DNA of 64,000 nucleotides from Lewinellaceae bacterium (GTDB lineage: Bacteria > Bacteroidota > Bacteroidia > Chitinophagales > Saprospiraceae). Location of the stretch: contig JACJYG010000014.1 in NCBI GenBank assembly GCA_020636215.1, positions 1 through 64,000 on the forward strand, in the 5' to 3' direction. Numbering within the stretch: the first letter of the stretch is position 1; each line of letters starts with the position of its first letter. The notes beneath the pieces are model-generated. The model was not told the DNA's origin and ran no database searches. It saw only the letters and a list, made by a program, of their open reading frames with translations. Positions 34,806-43,930 of the stretch are shown in pieces. The translations under genes were made by a program, and so were the position numbers.

Positions 34806-35378
34806 ATGAAAAAAGAAGACATAGGACTTTGTTCTAAAATCCTCAATTCAACTATTGGATTTCGTGAGGTTCACATAACAGTTGGAGACATACTTGACAA
34901 GTTACACAAATCCGACCGAACTGGGAGTGATGCTCTTTATAGAGGGATTGAACTCCTTCGAGAACTCGAATTGATAACCATTCCGTCTGTTACGGAAAAA
35001 GGACACCCGAAAACCATCTTCGTTACGCCAAAAGGAAGCGATGTTCGTGGTGCAGAAGACGGATTGGAAGCCCTGATACAAGAAAAACAAATCAAAGAAC
35101 AAGAAGAAGCCAATAGGCTCTCAAAATCTCACGAACTCACCGAACTCCAACTTTTCAAGATAAAGGAAGAATTGGAATCAAAGATAATAAAGAGCCAAAA
35201 CGAATTCTTCCAAAAGTCCATTGCCGACCTGAACAACAAACTGGACGAAAAAGCAAGAGCGATTGAGAAGAAACTGAAAACAACGACAATTAGGAAGAAC
35301 AAAATACAGATGGTTACAATAATAGCCTCTCTTATATTATCCATTCTTGCCTTTTCCAAATCAATGGGATGGATTTAG
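34806..35378 (+). CDS. wHTH-like, coiled-coil and C-terminal TM protein, unknown
   Basis: 190 residues. Residues about 1-85 look like a winged helix-turn-helix (ILDKLHKSDRTGSDALYRGI, then a turn and KTIFVTPKGSDVRG). Residues 88-160 are a charged coiled coil, and 168-187 a TM helix (MVTIIASLILSILAFSK). It could be a membrane-tethered DNA-binding protein, but that is inference. AT-rich and unlike the efflux genes beside it, suggesting separate acquisition. Confidence 0.65.
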   Translation: MKKEDIGLCSKILNSTIGFREVHITVGDILDKLHKSDRTGSDALYRGIELLRELELITIPSVTEKGHPKTIFVTPKGSDVRGAEDGLEALIQEKQIKEQEEANRLSKSHELTELQLFKIKEELESKIIKSQNEFFQKSIADLNNKLDEKARAIEKKLKTTTIRKNKIQMVTIIASLILSILAFSKSMGWI

Positions 35379-36211
35379 TTGAAATCTTTCAACCCAAGCT
35401 TTGGGATATTTCCGATTCCCATCGAAATTCAAGATTATGCAAAATATTCTCATCTACAAATAAGATAAAATGAAAAAAATAACAACGCTTATTTTCCTTC
35501 TGTTAAATGTTTTTCAAATTGGAATATGTCAATCTTCAATTAGAGACCAAGTTGTTAAAATGAGTGAAGTTCTTGGTTTCATTTACGGTCAAAAACTCTC
35601 ACTCGAAAGTATAAAAGAGAATTATCCAGATTTAAGAAATGATGCAACTCGTTCTGAGTTGAAATGGGAATTAGCATTTGGTAAAGTTGAGAAAGAATTG
35701 GAAAGGCGATTAAGAGCGATTTTAGAAGACAATTACAGCGATTTCATAACCCTCTCAAAACAGAAACTCTCAGAAGCTGCAACATTTGATAACATATCAA
35801 GGTCTGACGCTATTGATTTTATCGAAACAGTAAACAAAAGAGCAGAAGGAGATATTGAAGAACAATTCAAAGCAAGAGTTCTTATGTATCACCCTGACTT
35901 TATCCAACATCCTCATCAGGAACTTAGTCGAGGATACAGGAATGAATTTAAATCAAGTGGATACGAACCAAAGTCCAAAGGAATAAAACTTAGGATTCAA
36001 TACCCAGCTAGTTGGAAAGAGGAAGACGGTGTGAGACCTAATATCCTCTTCAAAGCAATAAGTGAAAACGGAGAAGGTACAGCCTCATTAAATATTTTAA
36101 TTAAAGATTTCGCAACGGAATTAAAAGCTAAGATGACGGATGATGAATGGGCGCACTTTATAACGAATGAAGGCAATAGAGAATTAGCAGATATGATTTT
36201 TACAGAAAGTG

Positions 36212-37467
36212 CACACCACTAGACATTTTGAAAAAGAAGCGTAAAGTGAACTATCTTTAAAGTCGACTAAAACCATTAAAGATGTCGGCCTTTACGCTTC
36301 TTGAGCAAGATACAGAAAAGACCTTGGAACTGCCCGTAAATACCCTTAAAAACACCTTGATCGTCAGTCATTCGATCCTGTTGGCGGGTACGGTCAACCT
36401 GAATAAGGTGAAGAACAGTGTACCCCATGTTCGTGGTTCTGGCCAAGCCAGCGCCCATGCTGATTATAAATTATTGACACGTTACTTCGACCAAGGCAAG
36501 GTGCTAAGCGAGCAAGATTGCCAACAATATGAGCAGTTGATGCAAGGCTTGCGCACCTTGTGTTGGCTGGCCCTTTTTAAGCAGGGTAAGCGTTTTGGAG
36601 CTAAGAAGTTAAAGCACCTTTTGCTGGATGGGACCAAGTGGGATTGTGGTAATGAAACCATCCATTTAATGACCTTGTGTGTTTTGGTCGATGATGTAGC
36701 GATTCCGATCTGGTGGGAAGATTTGGCAAAGGCCGGGCATTCTTCCCAGGAAGAGCGAATAGCCATGCTCAACGAAGTGATGAACAAATATAACCTAAGT
36801 GGTATGACCCTGCTGGCAGACCGGGAATATGTGGGCAAGAGGTGGTTCAAGTACTTGGACAAGAGTGGTTTGTATTTTGTTATTCGGGTAAAAGAGGGAA
36901 TCTATCACGACGAGATCAACGCTAATGGAGGACGTACTTGGCAGCAACTTAAGGACAAAGCAGCGCAGAAGGCCAAAGGCAAAAAGGTGTCCAAGAAGAT
37001 AAAAATAGGCGAGCTGGATTTACACTATATTGTGATGAAAAACCCACGCCCGGATGCGGAAGACGAACTGGTTTATCTGCTAACTAACCTACACAGCCCT
37101 ACCCAGGCAAGCAGGCTGTACCAGTGGCGTTGGCAGATCGAAGTGTGCTTCAAGCATTTAAAAAGTAACGGGGTGAATTTGGAAGCGATGAATGTACAAG
37201 GCAAAGAAAAACGCCACTTGATGATGGCCATCGCTGTACTGGTCTATATACTGGCTATTCGGGAGGGGCTGCTCAAAGAATATCGCGACGGTATTCGCTG
37301 GGTACGGGATAAACGCTCCGGCTTTGAATACCGCGCCGTATCGGTGTTCCTCAAAGGGCTCGATATTGTCAGGCGAAAAGCCCTAAATCTGATCCAATTC
37401 ACCCGTTATTTGGGGAAAATCACCCAAGGTGAATATCGCTTGATTTTTCAAAATGTCTAGTGGTGTG
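36212..37467 (+). mobile_element. Complete IS4-family insertion sequence, 1256 bp
   Basis: Terminal inverted repeats of about 22 bp: CACACCACTAGACATTTTGA at the left, and its reverse complement at the right. Flanked by the direct repeat CAGAAAGTG (36203-36211 and 37468-37476), a 9-bp target duplication. One intact transposase gene fills it. Intact ends, intact gene and perfect duplication indicate recent insertion. Confidence 0.92.
36282..37460 (+). CDS. IS4-family transposase
   Basis: 392 residues. DDE residues: D116 in LLLDGTKW, D180 in LLADREYVGKRW, E287 in the YREK signature Y280-QW-R283-WQI-E287-VCFKHL-K294, which fits the family rule Y(2)R(3)E(6)K exactly. Between the second D and the E lies the beta-strand insertion usual for IS4. 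It cuts and pastes the element through a hairpin intermediate in known relatives. It starts 70 bases inside the left end and stops within the right inverted repeat. Confidence 0.95.
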   Translation: MSAFTLLEQDTEKTLELPVNTLKNTLIVSHSILLAGTVNLNKVKNSVPHVRGSGQASAHADYKLLTRYFDQGKVLSEQDCQQYEQLMQGLRTLCWLALFKQGKRFGAKKLKHLLLDGTKWDCGNETIHLMTLCVLVDDVAIPIWWEDLAKAGHSSQEERIAMLNEVMNKYNLSGMTLLADREYVGKRWFKYLDKSGLYFVIRVKEGIYHDEINANGGRTWQQLKDKAAQKAKGKKVSKKIKIGELDLHYIVMKNPRPDAEDELVYLLTNLHSPTQASRLYQWRWQIEVCFKHLKSNGVNLEAMNVQGKEKRHLMMAIAVLVYILAIREGLLKEYRDGIRWVRDKRSGFEYRAVSVFLKGLDIVRRKALNLIQFTRYLGKITQGEYRLIFQNV

Positions 37468-37810
37468 CAGAAAGTGCATTGAAAGAAATGATGAGTGAAC
37501 ATGGGCTGATTAACCCTAAATTCAGCGAATACAGCAGGCTTATGATTGATGGTAATCCAGGAGCAAAAATTAGTTTTTCTGCGAAGAAACAGAGATTAGA
37601 ATTTGAATTTCCAATGTATTCTACCCAATATGTGATTATTTCCAAAAACTATTTAGTGATAGCGACTTTCTCAACAAGTGGGTCTTCGATTGATGAAGCA
37701 AAAACTGAATTTGAAAAGTTCAAACCTACTTTCAACTTAATGATGAATAGTATGGCAATTCTAAACCGATATGAGTAAAACAAGGACTTCTTAAATAATC
37801 AAAAACGACT

Positions 37811-38000
37811 ATGAAAGTATAAATAATTTGGAAAATATTGAGCACAGCCCTTGGAGTGTTATTAATCGATGGTGGATTGATGAATGTGATAGAATTAACT
37901 AAAGCTACATCAGGAATTGAGACACTTGTCTTGCTATTGCTCTTTCATTCTTCCTTGGAGGTTACTTAATAAAAAAGAGAATACGGAAGCGAACAATGCA
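37811..38000 (+). pseudogene. Frameshifted small membrane protein
   Basis: ATG AAA GTA is followed by a stop, then IIWKILSTALGVLLIDGGLM and NVIELTKATSGIETLVL. A frame change then gives AIALSFFLGGYLIKKRIRKR. Two hydrophobic segments with a basic end suggest a two-TM protein of about 60 residues that no longer reads through. It runs into an attC-like site. The rest of the gap to 38150 holds nothing recognised. Confidence 0.5.
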
Positions 38001-38052
38001 CATGACAATCATCCCGCCTAAGCGGCGGCACGCTGCATGTGCTGGCCGTAAC
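37991..38052. other. attC-like structured site A
   Basis: Left end GAACAATGCACATG, right end CATGTGCTGGCCGTAAC; the arms GCACATG/CATGTGC pair and the centre CCGCC-TAAG-CGGCGG folds. Same ends and architecture as site B at 41868. Integron attC sites have ends near TAACAA and GCGTTAG with a variable folded middle. No integrase gene is in the window. Confidence 0.4.
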
Positions 38053-38150
38053 ACCCTCAAAAAGGATAACCCCAAGCTGAGCGCCAAAATAGTAACCCCC
38101 AATAACAGCCTGAGGAATTTCACCCGTTTGGCCGAAAGGCTTTCCTCCTC

Positions 38151-40946
38151 CTATTCCACCACCACCTTTTTTCGCACCACCCCTTGGGTCGTTTGCACCA
38201 CTACCAGATAGACGCCCGGCGGAGCATAGCGCAAACGCAATTCGGCCAGAGGTTCCTGCCGGTTGAGCAATTTTTGGAAGATAAGGCGCCCATCCAGGCT
38301 AAATACTTCTACGGATTTGGCTTGCAGTTCGCCCAGGCCAAGCCGGAAGGCGCCGGAGTTGGGGTTGGGGTACAAGCTGATCCAGTCTTCCGGAAGGATT
38401 TCTTTCGCGCTGCTCAAAAAGGCGACTTCGGCAGTGAGTTCCGACAAGCAGCCGGAGGCGTCGGAGACGGTGACGGAATATTCGCCGGCTATCAGGTTAC
38501 TCAGGTCTTCCGTATCCTCGCCGTTACTCCAGGAGATGGTATACGGTGGCGTGCCGCCTTCGATAGTCAAATCGATACTGCCAGCCCCATCCGGGCCGGC
38601 CTGTGGTTCGGTATTGACGAAAAGGTTGAGGCAGGCGGCCAGGCTCCATATTTCGGCGCCACGCAGGCCGTCATTGGCCGAGAAATAGAGCTTGTCGTTG
38701 AACAGGGTGAGATAGTCCGGGTCCGACCCCGGTGTGCCGGTGCGGATGTCGGCGATGATGGACAGCGTGGTGTCGTTGTACTGCCAGAGCTCCCGGCCAT
38801 AGGCGTCGGTAAAGGTGGCAAAGTAGAGTTTGTCGTTGAAAACAGTCAGGCTGCTGGGGTTGCTGGCGCCCGGGTTGAGGTCTTCGGTCAGGGCCGTTTC
38901 GCCGGTGGCCGCGTCGTAGTACAACAACTCTGCATTTACAGAAGAGGAAAACCGGCCGTTGAAAAACAACTTATCGCGATAAACCGTGAGGTACTGGGGG
39001 TTTAGATTACCCGCAATATCAGTGCGCTGTGTGGCCATGCCAGTTGCCGGGTTGTAGCTGTAAATATCATAGGAAAGGCCCGGTTGGATAGCGCTGAAAT
39101 AGAGTTCTCCATTATAGGCGGCAAACCAATCGGGGTAGCTGTCGCCTTCGCCGGGGTTGATATCCGCCGCCAGTGTAGCCTGCCCGGTGGCGTCGTTGTA
39201 CTTCCAGAGCTCATAACCGGAAATGCCGTCCTCTGCCCGGAAGTACAGGTCGTCTCCGAAAACGAACAGGCCTTCAGCCTTGCTGTCACCGTTGGGGTTG
39301 ATGTCCTGTACCAGGTTAAATTCATCCGTCGCCGGGTCATAAACGAAGAGTTCTCTACCAGCGGATTCGTCATCGGCGCTGAAATACAGCAGATCATGAT
39401 AGGCGGTGATATCGGTGATATGGCCAATCTGGCTGGGCGTGAGGTAGGAGGTAGCTTCTATCTGGCCCGTCGATTCGTCATAATAGAGCAACCCATAACC
39501 TTCATCCGGGTGGATGCCGGAGAAGTACAGCTTGTCGCCCAGTGCGGTGAAGCCAGTGGGGTTGAGGCTGCCGGGCGTATCGGAGAGGATATCGGTATTG
39601 CCGGTCTCGGGATCGTAAACCCATATCTCCCGGCCAGTGTTGATCTCATCGGCGCTGAAATAAAGCTTTCCATTGTAAGGGGTGAACTCAAAGGGAGTGG
39701 AACCTATAGTATTCGGGTTGATGTCGGCGGCCAGTTCGATTGCAGGGCTACCCGGGGTTAAGCGGAACAGTTCCCGCCCGAAAGCCGGGTTTTCACCGGT
39801 GAGGAAGATCTGTCCGTTGGCCGCAGCCAGGGTGGAGAGGAAATTCGGGAAGCCGCCGTTGGGCAAAGCAGCCTCTTCCTCCAGCATCTCCGTATCCGGG
39901 TCATAGGAGAACAGTCGCCGCTCGTTGTCGTCGACGCCGGCGGGGAAATAGAGCCGGCCATTCAGGGGCAGCAGCAGGCCCGGGTTGGCGTTGCCCCCGG
40001 GGTGGATATCCCCGACCAGGCTGATGGAGCCGGTAGCGGGGTCATATACCCGCAGTTCCCGGCCGGAAGCAAAGTCTCGGGCTGCAAAATACAGCTTGCC
40101 TTCAAATGCGAGCAATCCCGAGGGAGCACTACTGACCGCCCCGGGGTAAATCTCCGGTAAATCCAGCAAGGTGTTAGTGGCAATGTCGTAGCCCCAGAGT
40201 TCATCGCTGGTGGGCGGAGTATAGCCCCGGAAGACCAACTGGCCGTCAACATGCTGTAAAAAGTTCATGCTTGGGTACACGCCACTGGGGCTGTTGTACA
40301 GGATGTTTTCCACCTGCCCATCAGCTGGGTTGTAACGCCAAAGGCGGCTGTTGCTCTGCCCATCGTCAGCGATGAACCACAACTTTCCATCCACTTCCGT
40401 AAAAGAATTGGGGTTGCTGTCTCCTCCAGCGTTGATATCGGCCAGGGCCTCTACCAGGTTGGCCGCCGGGTCATAGCGGCCTGGCTCCGCACCAATGCCA
40501 GAAAACTCGGCGGCGAAGAAAAGCTGGCCGTTAAAAACCGTCAGGTTGCCGGGATTCCGGATGTCGTTATTCTGGCTGTCGGCCAGCCGTTGGATGCTGT
40601 CATCGGCGGGATCGTGTACGTACAGGTAGGTATCCAGGCCGGCGCCCTGGCGGGCATTGAAAAATATCCGGCCGTCAAAGGCGATCACCTGGCTGATGCC
40701 GCTCGAGGCTTCCGCCGGCCGCAAATCGGCCACCAACTGCGCTTCTCCAGTAGCCAGGTTGTAACGGTAAAGTTCTTCTCCGTGGACGCCGTCGTCGGCG
40801 CGGAAGTAGAGCATTCCGTCAAGCTCCGCGAAATAATCCGGGCCAGAGCCCGCGGGCTCCTGGTTAATATCGCGCTCCAGGACGAGCTGGGCGGGAAGCA
40901 TGGAAGCACAGAGCAGACAGAGCGCAAAGAGAAAAAAGTTTTTCAT
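38151..40946 (-). CDS. Large T9SS-sorted surface protein with propeller-type repeats
   Basis: 931 residues from the ATG of MKNFFLFALCLLCASMLPAQ; the frame upstream is spacer. About 15 repeats of roughly 48 residues, pattern DGxLYFxADDGxxGxELWxY then DPATGxxxLVADINPGxxS. They resemble the ELWxxDGTxxGT/kelch-like repeats of beta-propellers. After them comes an SprB-like segment (GGTPPYTISWSNGEDTEDLS) and a type IX sorting domain (ISLYPNPNSGAFRLGL ... VRKKVVVE). Should be exported and attached to the cell surface; role unknown, possibly adhesion or polymer binding. Its promoter region overlaps the toxin-antitoxin start on the other strand. Confidence 0.9.
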   Translation of the reverse strand: MKNFFLFALCLLCASMLPAQLVLERDINQEPAGSGPDYFAELDGMLYFRADDGVHGEELYRYNLATGEAQLVADLRPAEASSGISQVIAFDGRIFFNARQGAGLDTYLYVHDPADDSIQRLADSQNNDIRNPGNLTVFNGQLFFAAEFSGIGAEPGRYDPAANLVEALADINAGGDSNPNSFTEVDGKLWFIADDGQSNSRLWRYNPADGQVENILYNSPSGVYPSMNFLQHVDGQLVFRGYTPPTSDELWGYDIATNTLLDLPEIYPGAVSSAPSGLLAFEGKLYFAARDFASGRELRVYDPATGSISLVGDIHPGGNANPGLLLPLNGRLYFPAGVDDNERRLFSYDPDTEMLEEEAALPNGGFPNFLSTLAAANGQIFLTGENPAFGRELFRLTPGSPAIELAADINPNTIGSTPFEFTPYNGKLYFSADEINTGREIWVYDPETGNTDILSDTPGSLNPTGFTALGDKLYFSGIHPDEGYGLLYYDESTGQIEATSYLTPSQIGHITDITAYHDLLYFSADDESAGRELFVYDPATDEFNLVQDINPNGDSKAEGLFVFGDDLYFRAEDGISGYELWKYNDATGQATLAADINPGEGDSYPDWFAAYNGELYFSAIQPGLSYDIYSYNPATGMATQRTDIAGNLNPQYLTVYRDKLFFNGRFSSSVNAELLYYDAATGETALTEDLNPGASNPSSLTVFNDKLYFATFTDAYGRELWQYNDTTLSIIADIRTGTPGSDPDYLTLFNDKLYFSANDGLRGAEIWSLAACLNLFVNTEPQAGPDGAGSIDLTIEGGTPPYTISWSNGEDTEDLSNLIAGEYSVTVSDASGCLSELTAEVAFLSSAKEILPEDWISLYPNPNSGAFRLGLGELQAKSVEVFSLDGRLIFQKLLNRQEPLAELRLRYAPPGVYLVVVQTTQGVVRKKVVVE

Positions 40947-41183
40947 TTGGTGCGTTTTAAGTGTTTTATTGGCCGAAATTAGGAAAATTCTTTCTGGTAT
41001 AATAATCCCTTCGTGGACCCGTGACATCGGAAAGGATTCTAGGAATGAGTTATGGGAAACCGATTTTCCTCTCCATGCCCTGAAATTAATAGATTGATTA
41101 TCAATAGATAGTGGTGGTGAAATCAGAAACTGGAACATGAATGGCCAAATCATTGTATATTGTAGGAAAAGAGAAGAGTAATC

Positions 41184-41390
41184 ATGACGATTGAACGAGT
41201 AAACAATGAGATTATAATAAGGATACCAGATATTGTAGACCCTGATAAGCTCCAAAGGTTAATCAATTACCTGGTATATCAAGAGGCGACATCAAAGAGT
41301 GAGGCTAGACAAGAAGATGTTGGCCAGCTGTCTTCGGAGATCAATAAGAATTGGTGGGAAAAGAATAAAGATCGATTCCTGAAGGAATGA
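41184..41390 (+). CDS. Antitoxin-like partner of the PIN toxin
   Basis: 68 residues, MTIERVNNEIIIRIPDIVDP onward: a short N-terminal DNA-binding-like stretch, then an acidic/amphipathic C-terminus ending WWEKNKDRFLKE that could wrap around a toxin. The stop overlaps the toxin start by 4 bases (ATGA), the usual VapBC-like translational coupling. Identified mainly by position and size. Confidence 0.7.
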   Translation: MTIERVNNEIIIRIPDIVDPDKLQRLINYLVYQEATSKSEARQEDVGQLSSEINKNWWEKNKDRFLKE

Positions 41391-41848
41391 AGAAAATAGT
41401 GGTGGATACGAATATAGTATTCAGTGCGATATTGAATACAGAAAGTAACATTGGAGACCTACTGATGAACTCCGATGAGGTTTTTACATTCTATTCCGCC
41501 CAATATTTAAGACAGGAAATTGAGAACCATAAAGAAAAGCTGATAGAAATATCAAAATTAAGCGGACAAGAAATAGAAGAATCAAAGTACCAGATCTTTA
41601 GTAAAATCCACTTTTTAGCGGAAGAGCAGATTCCATTCAAGATTTGGCATCAATCAGCGAATTATGTTAGAGATGTAGATATGGATGACATTGCATTTGT
41701 AGCAATGAGTGAATATTTGGATATAGATTTATGGAGTGGAGATAAGCAACTGATAGAAGGATTGAAATCGAAAGGTTTTGTAAGATGTGTATCTACCCAA
41801 GAACTGCTTGAATTGAGAAGAGAGATTGAAAGAGGAGAAAAGAAATAA
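41387..41848 (+). CDS. PIN-domain ribonuclease toxin
   Basis: 153 residues. Start MKKIVVDTNIVFSAIL with the first catalytic Asp (D7), E44 in LRQEIENH, acidic cluster VRDVDMDD (D98-D101) and D119 in LWSGDKQLIEGLKSKGF. These are the four acidic positions that bind metal in PIN nucleases. Toxins of this type cut tRNA or rRNA when the antitoxin is degraded. Low GC and an attC-like site after the stop suggest it arrived as a mobile unit. Confidence 0.88.
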   Translation: MKKIVVDTNIVFSAILNTESNIGDLLMNSDEVFTFYSAQYLRQEIENHKEKLIEISKLSGQEIEESKYQIFSKIHFLAEEQIPFKIWHQSANYVRDVDMDDIAFVAMSEYLDIDLWSGDKQLIEGLKSKGFVRCVSTQELLELRREIERGEKK

Positions 41849-41867
41849 TAAAACGGGCATGAAAGCA

Positions 41868-41926
41868 GAACAATGCGCATAGGCAATAGCGGTTAAGCAC
41901 CGCTACTGCCCATGCGCTGGGCGTCA
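41868..41926. other. attC-like structured site B
   Basis: GAACAATGCGCAT at the left and ATGCGCTGGGCGTCAG at the right. The 19-bp stem has two mismatches (GCGCATAGGCAATAGCGGT against ACCGCTACTGCCCATGCGC), loop TAAGC. Directly downstream of the PIN toxin gene. The end GGGCGTCAG is one base from the integron-type GGGCGTTAG. Confidence 0.45.
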
Positions 41927-42063
41927 GGCTGTGAAAAAACTCCGACATCCACAAATTATCAAGCAGGGCTGATCGTCTTTCTAAAAGAAAATTTTGGCAG
42001 TCCTTGTGTTTTGGATCGAAATCTATTCAAAATTTCGCCCTACCGTAGTTTTTTCACAGGCTG
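41924..42063. mobile_element. 140-bp inverted-repeat element abutting attC-like site B
   Basis: CAGGCTGTGAAAAAACT (41924-41940) and AGTTTTTTCACAGGCTG (42047-42063), 16 of 17 pairing. It follows the attC-like site directly, and the sequence after it (CCGTTATGAGC) looks like an alternative end of such a site, so the element may have inserted there. Confidence 0.45.
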
Positions 42064-42103
42064 CCGTTATGAGCAATAATTCAACTAACTTAAATTGAAC
42101 TAA

Positions 42104-42481
42104 ATGGAAACTAAGCAACGACATGGGTGCGTAACTGCATGGCTAATATTCATGATTATAGCGAACTCACTAACAGCAGTAACCTATTTATTCATGGGAG
42201 ATACTGTATCCCAGAACTTGCCCAACCCAATACCACAACCAATGATGCTGACACTGGCTGCAGTGTCGATTCTGAATCTGGTTTTGGCAATCATGTTATT
42301 CCAATGGAAAAAATGGGCTTTCTGGGCATTTGCCGGAACTAGTCTAATAGCACTTGCTATCAATTTATCGCTAGGACTTGGTGTCGGAACTTCGCTATTT
42401 GGACTGGTAGGAATTGCTATTCTTTACGGAATACTTCAAATTAAGAAAGATGGAGTAACGGCTTGGGAGAATCTTGAATAA
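42104..42481 (+). CDS. Four-TM membrane protein, unknown
   Basis: 125 residues with hydrophobic helices at about 10-30, 48-66, 71-90 and 93-112. A conserved-looking WKKWAFWAFAGTS sits between helices 2 and 3. The C-terminus LQIKKDGVTAWENLE is cytosolic. It resembles small uncharacterised proteins of other Bacteroidota, but no family name can be given. Low GC; follows the attC-like site and the inverted-repeat element. Confidence 0.7.
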   Translation: METKQRHGCVTAWLIFMIIANSLTAVTYLFMGDTVSQNLPNPIPQPMMLTLAAVSILNLVLAIMLFQWKKWAFWAFAGTSLIALAINLSLGLGVGTSLFGLVGIAILYGILQIKKDGVTAWENLE

Positions 42482-42825
42482 AGAAAAGAAGTAATTACCC
42501 AGTCCAATTCTTAGCAAAACCAGTCGCCAATCCTGCCTTTGGCGCTCAGTCAAAGGAGGAGGAAAAAAATAGAATTAATTTCTTGGTTATTCAAAATTGA
42601 AATCATTCCAATTGAGGAAAATGAAGTTGCGGGATAATTCCATCGAATATTCCTTTGAGCAGGGCCGCATTGGGCATGCTGGTGTTTTTAGGCTTTCACA
42701 AGATAGGCTTTTGGCCGGAGTTTTGCTATTTTTGGTGGGGACTGGGTAATTACGATTTTATCTCTAAAAACGAAATTTGAACAAGCTCTAAAATATTTTC
42801 AACTTTAAATTGAAATGCAAGAATA
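42482..42825. other. Spacer with a half copy of the 164-bp hairpin element
   Basis: 42750-42789 ends AAAAACGAAATTTGAACAAG + CTCT, the right arm of the 164-bp element without its left arm, so a truncated copy. A 42-codon frame (42621-42749, MKLRDNSIEYSFEQGRIGHA...) is open but has no recognisable feature and may be chance. Nothing else seen. Confidence 0.5.
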
Positions 42826-43782
42826 ATGAAACAAACAACAATTTTAGGACACAGTACACTCAACGTTAATCGAATTGGCCTTGGTTGCATGGGCATGTCA
42901 GAGTTTTATGGGCCTTTTGAGGAGGAAGAATCTATAAAGACGTTGCATAAAGCAATTGACTTGGGGGTCAATTTTTTCGACACGGCTGATATGTACGGCT
43001 GGGGAGCGAATGAACGATTATTAGGAAAAGCATTTAAGGGCCGTTGGGATGACTTGATCTTAGCCACCAAATTCGCCGTGATGCGTGGGGCCAATGGTGA
43101 ATTCCTTGGGCTTAACGGTAAACCAGAATATATAAGGCAAGCGTGCGACAAAAGTCTTCAGAATTTGGGTGTCGAGGCGATTGATTTATATTATATGCAC
43201 CGAAAAGACCCTAAAGTGGAGATTGAAGAAATTGTTGGTACTATGGCAGATCTAGTCAAGCAAGGAAAGGTGAAATATATTGGCCTTTCCGAAGTTGACC
43301 CCGAAACGCTTCGTCGTGCTCATGCAGTTCACCCCATTACGGCCCTTCAAACAGAATATTCCTTATGGAGCCGTGAACCAGAACAAGAGCTTTTTGATGT
43401 TTGCCATGAACTCGGAATTACCTTTGTAGCATACAGTCCATTGGGACGAGGCTTCTTAACAGGAGCGATTAATAGCCGTGCTGATTTTGAAGCAGGAGAT
43501 TTTCGACTCAATAATCCTCGTTTTACGGATGCAGCTATTAAGAAAAATTTAGAGTTTGTTGAGGTTGTTGACCGCATTGCACAGAGCAAAGGGATAACCA
43601 AAGCACAGGTTGCCTTAGCCTGGATACTGAGTCAAAATGATGAAATTACAACGATTCCAGGTACAAGAAAGATTCACCGCCTTGAAGAAAATTTTGGAGC
43701 ATTAAATGTGGAGTTAACTGAAAATGATTTGGCAATTATTGAAGAACATTTGCCTTCCGTAACAGTTGGTGAACGGTACTAA
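42826..43782 (+). CDS. Aldo/keto reductase
   Basis: 318 residues, full-length (alpha/beta)8 barrel. Catalytic tetrad visible: D52 and Y57 in FFDTADMYGWG, K82 in LATKF, H125 in YMHRKDP. The NADPH-site motif IPGTRKIHRLEENFGA lies near the C-terminus. The start ILGHSTLNVNRIGLGCMGMS groups it with the YajO/IolS-like AKR subfamilies. Reduces aldehydes or ketones using NADPH; physiological substrate unknown. Start ATG 36 bases after the truncated hairpin element. Confidence 0.95.
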   Translation: MKQTTILGHSTLNVNRIGLGCMGMSEFYGPFEEEESIKTLHKAIDLGVNFFDTADMYGWGANERLLGKAFKGRWDDLILATKFAVMRGANGEFLGLNGKPEYIRQACDKSLQNLGVEAIDLYYMHRKDPKVEIEEIVGTMADLVKQGKVKYIGLSEVDPETLRRAHAVHPITALQTEYSLWSREPEQELFDVCHELGITFVAYSPLGRGFLTGAINSRADFEAGDFRLNNPRFTDAAIKKNLEFVEVVDRIAQSKGITKAQVALAWILSQNDEITTIPGTRKIHRLEENFGALNVELTENDLAIIEEHLPSVTVGERY

Positions 43783-43930
43783 TAGAAGTATGAATTTCGA
43801 CCGAAGCGGCCGCGCCTGTCTATGCCCTCTATAGCCGAAAAGGGGGCGGCCCTGAAAACGAACAACCCCTGCAACCCTAAAACCTTCTAAGGGCCTGCCC
43901 ACTGATTACTGAAAACTGGCGCACTGACAA

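Larger units (their letters stand above)
35470..37778 (+). pseudogene. Secreted protein gene split by an IS4-family element
   Basis: 5' part 35470-36211 and 3' part 37477-37778 rejoin in frame if the IS and one copy of its 9-bp target duplication are removed, giving about 347 residues (junction ...FTESA-LKEMMSEHG...). The start MKKITTLIFLLLNVFQIGIC is a signal peptide; the rest is mixed helix with a C-terminal beta-rich part (ISFSAKKQRLEFEFPMYSTQ), as in uncharacterised secreted proteins. Function unknown. As it stands the first part would end just inside the IS terminus. Confidence 0.8.

Noticed and set aside
38184..39005. 273-codon plus-strand frame opposite the T9SS protein
   Set aside because: The opposite strand has regular propeller-type repeats and a sorting domain; this frame only reflects them.
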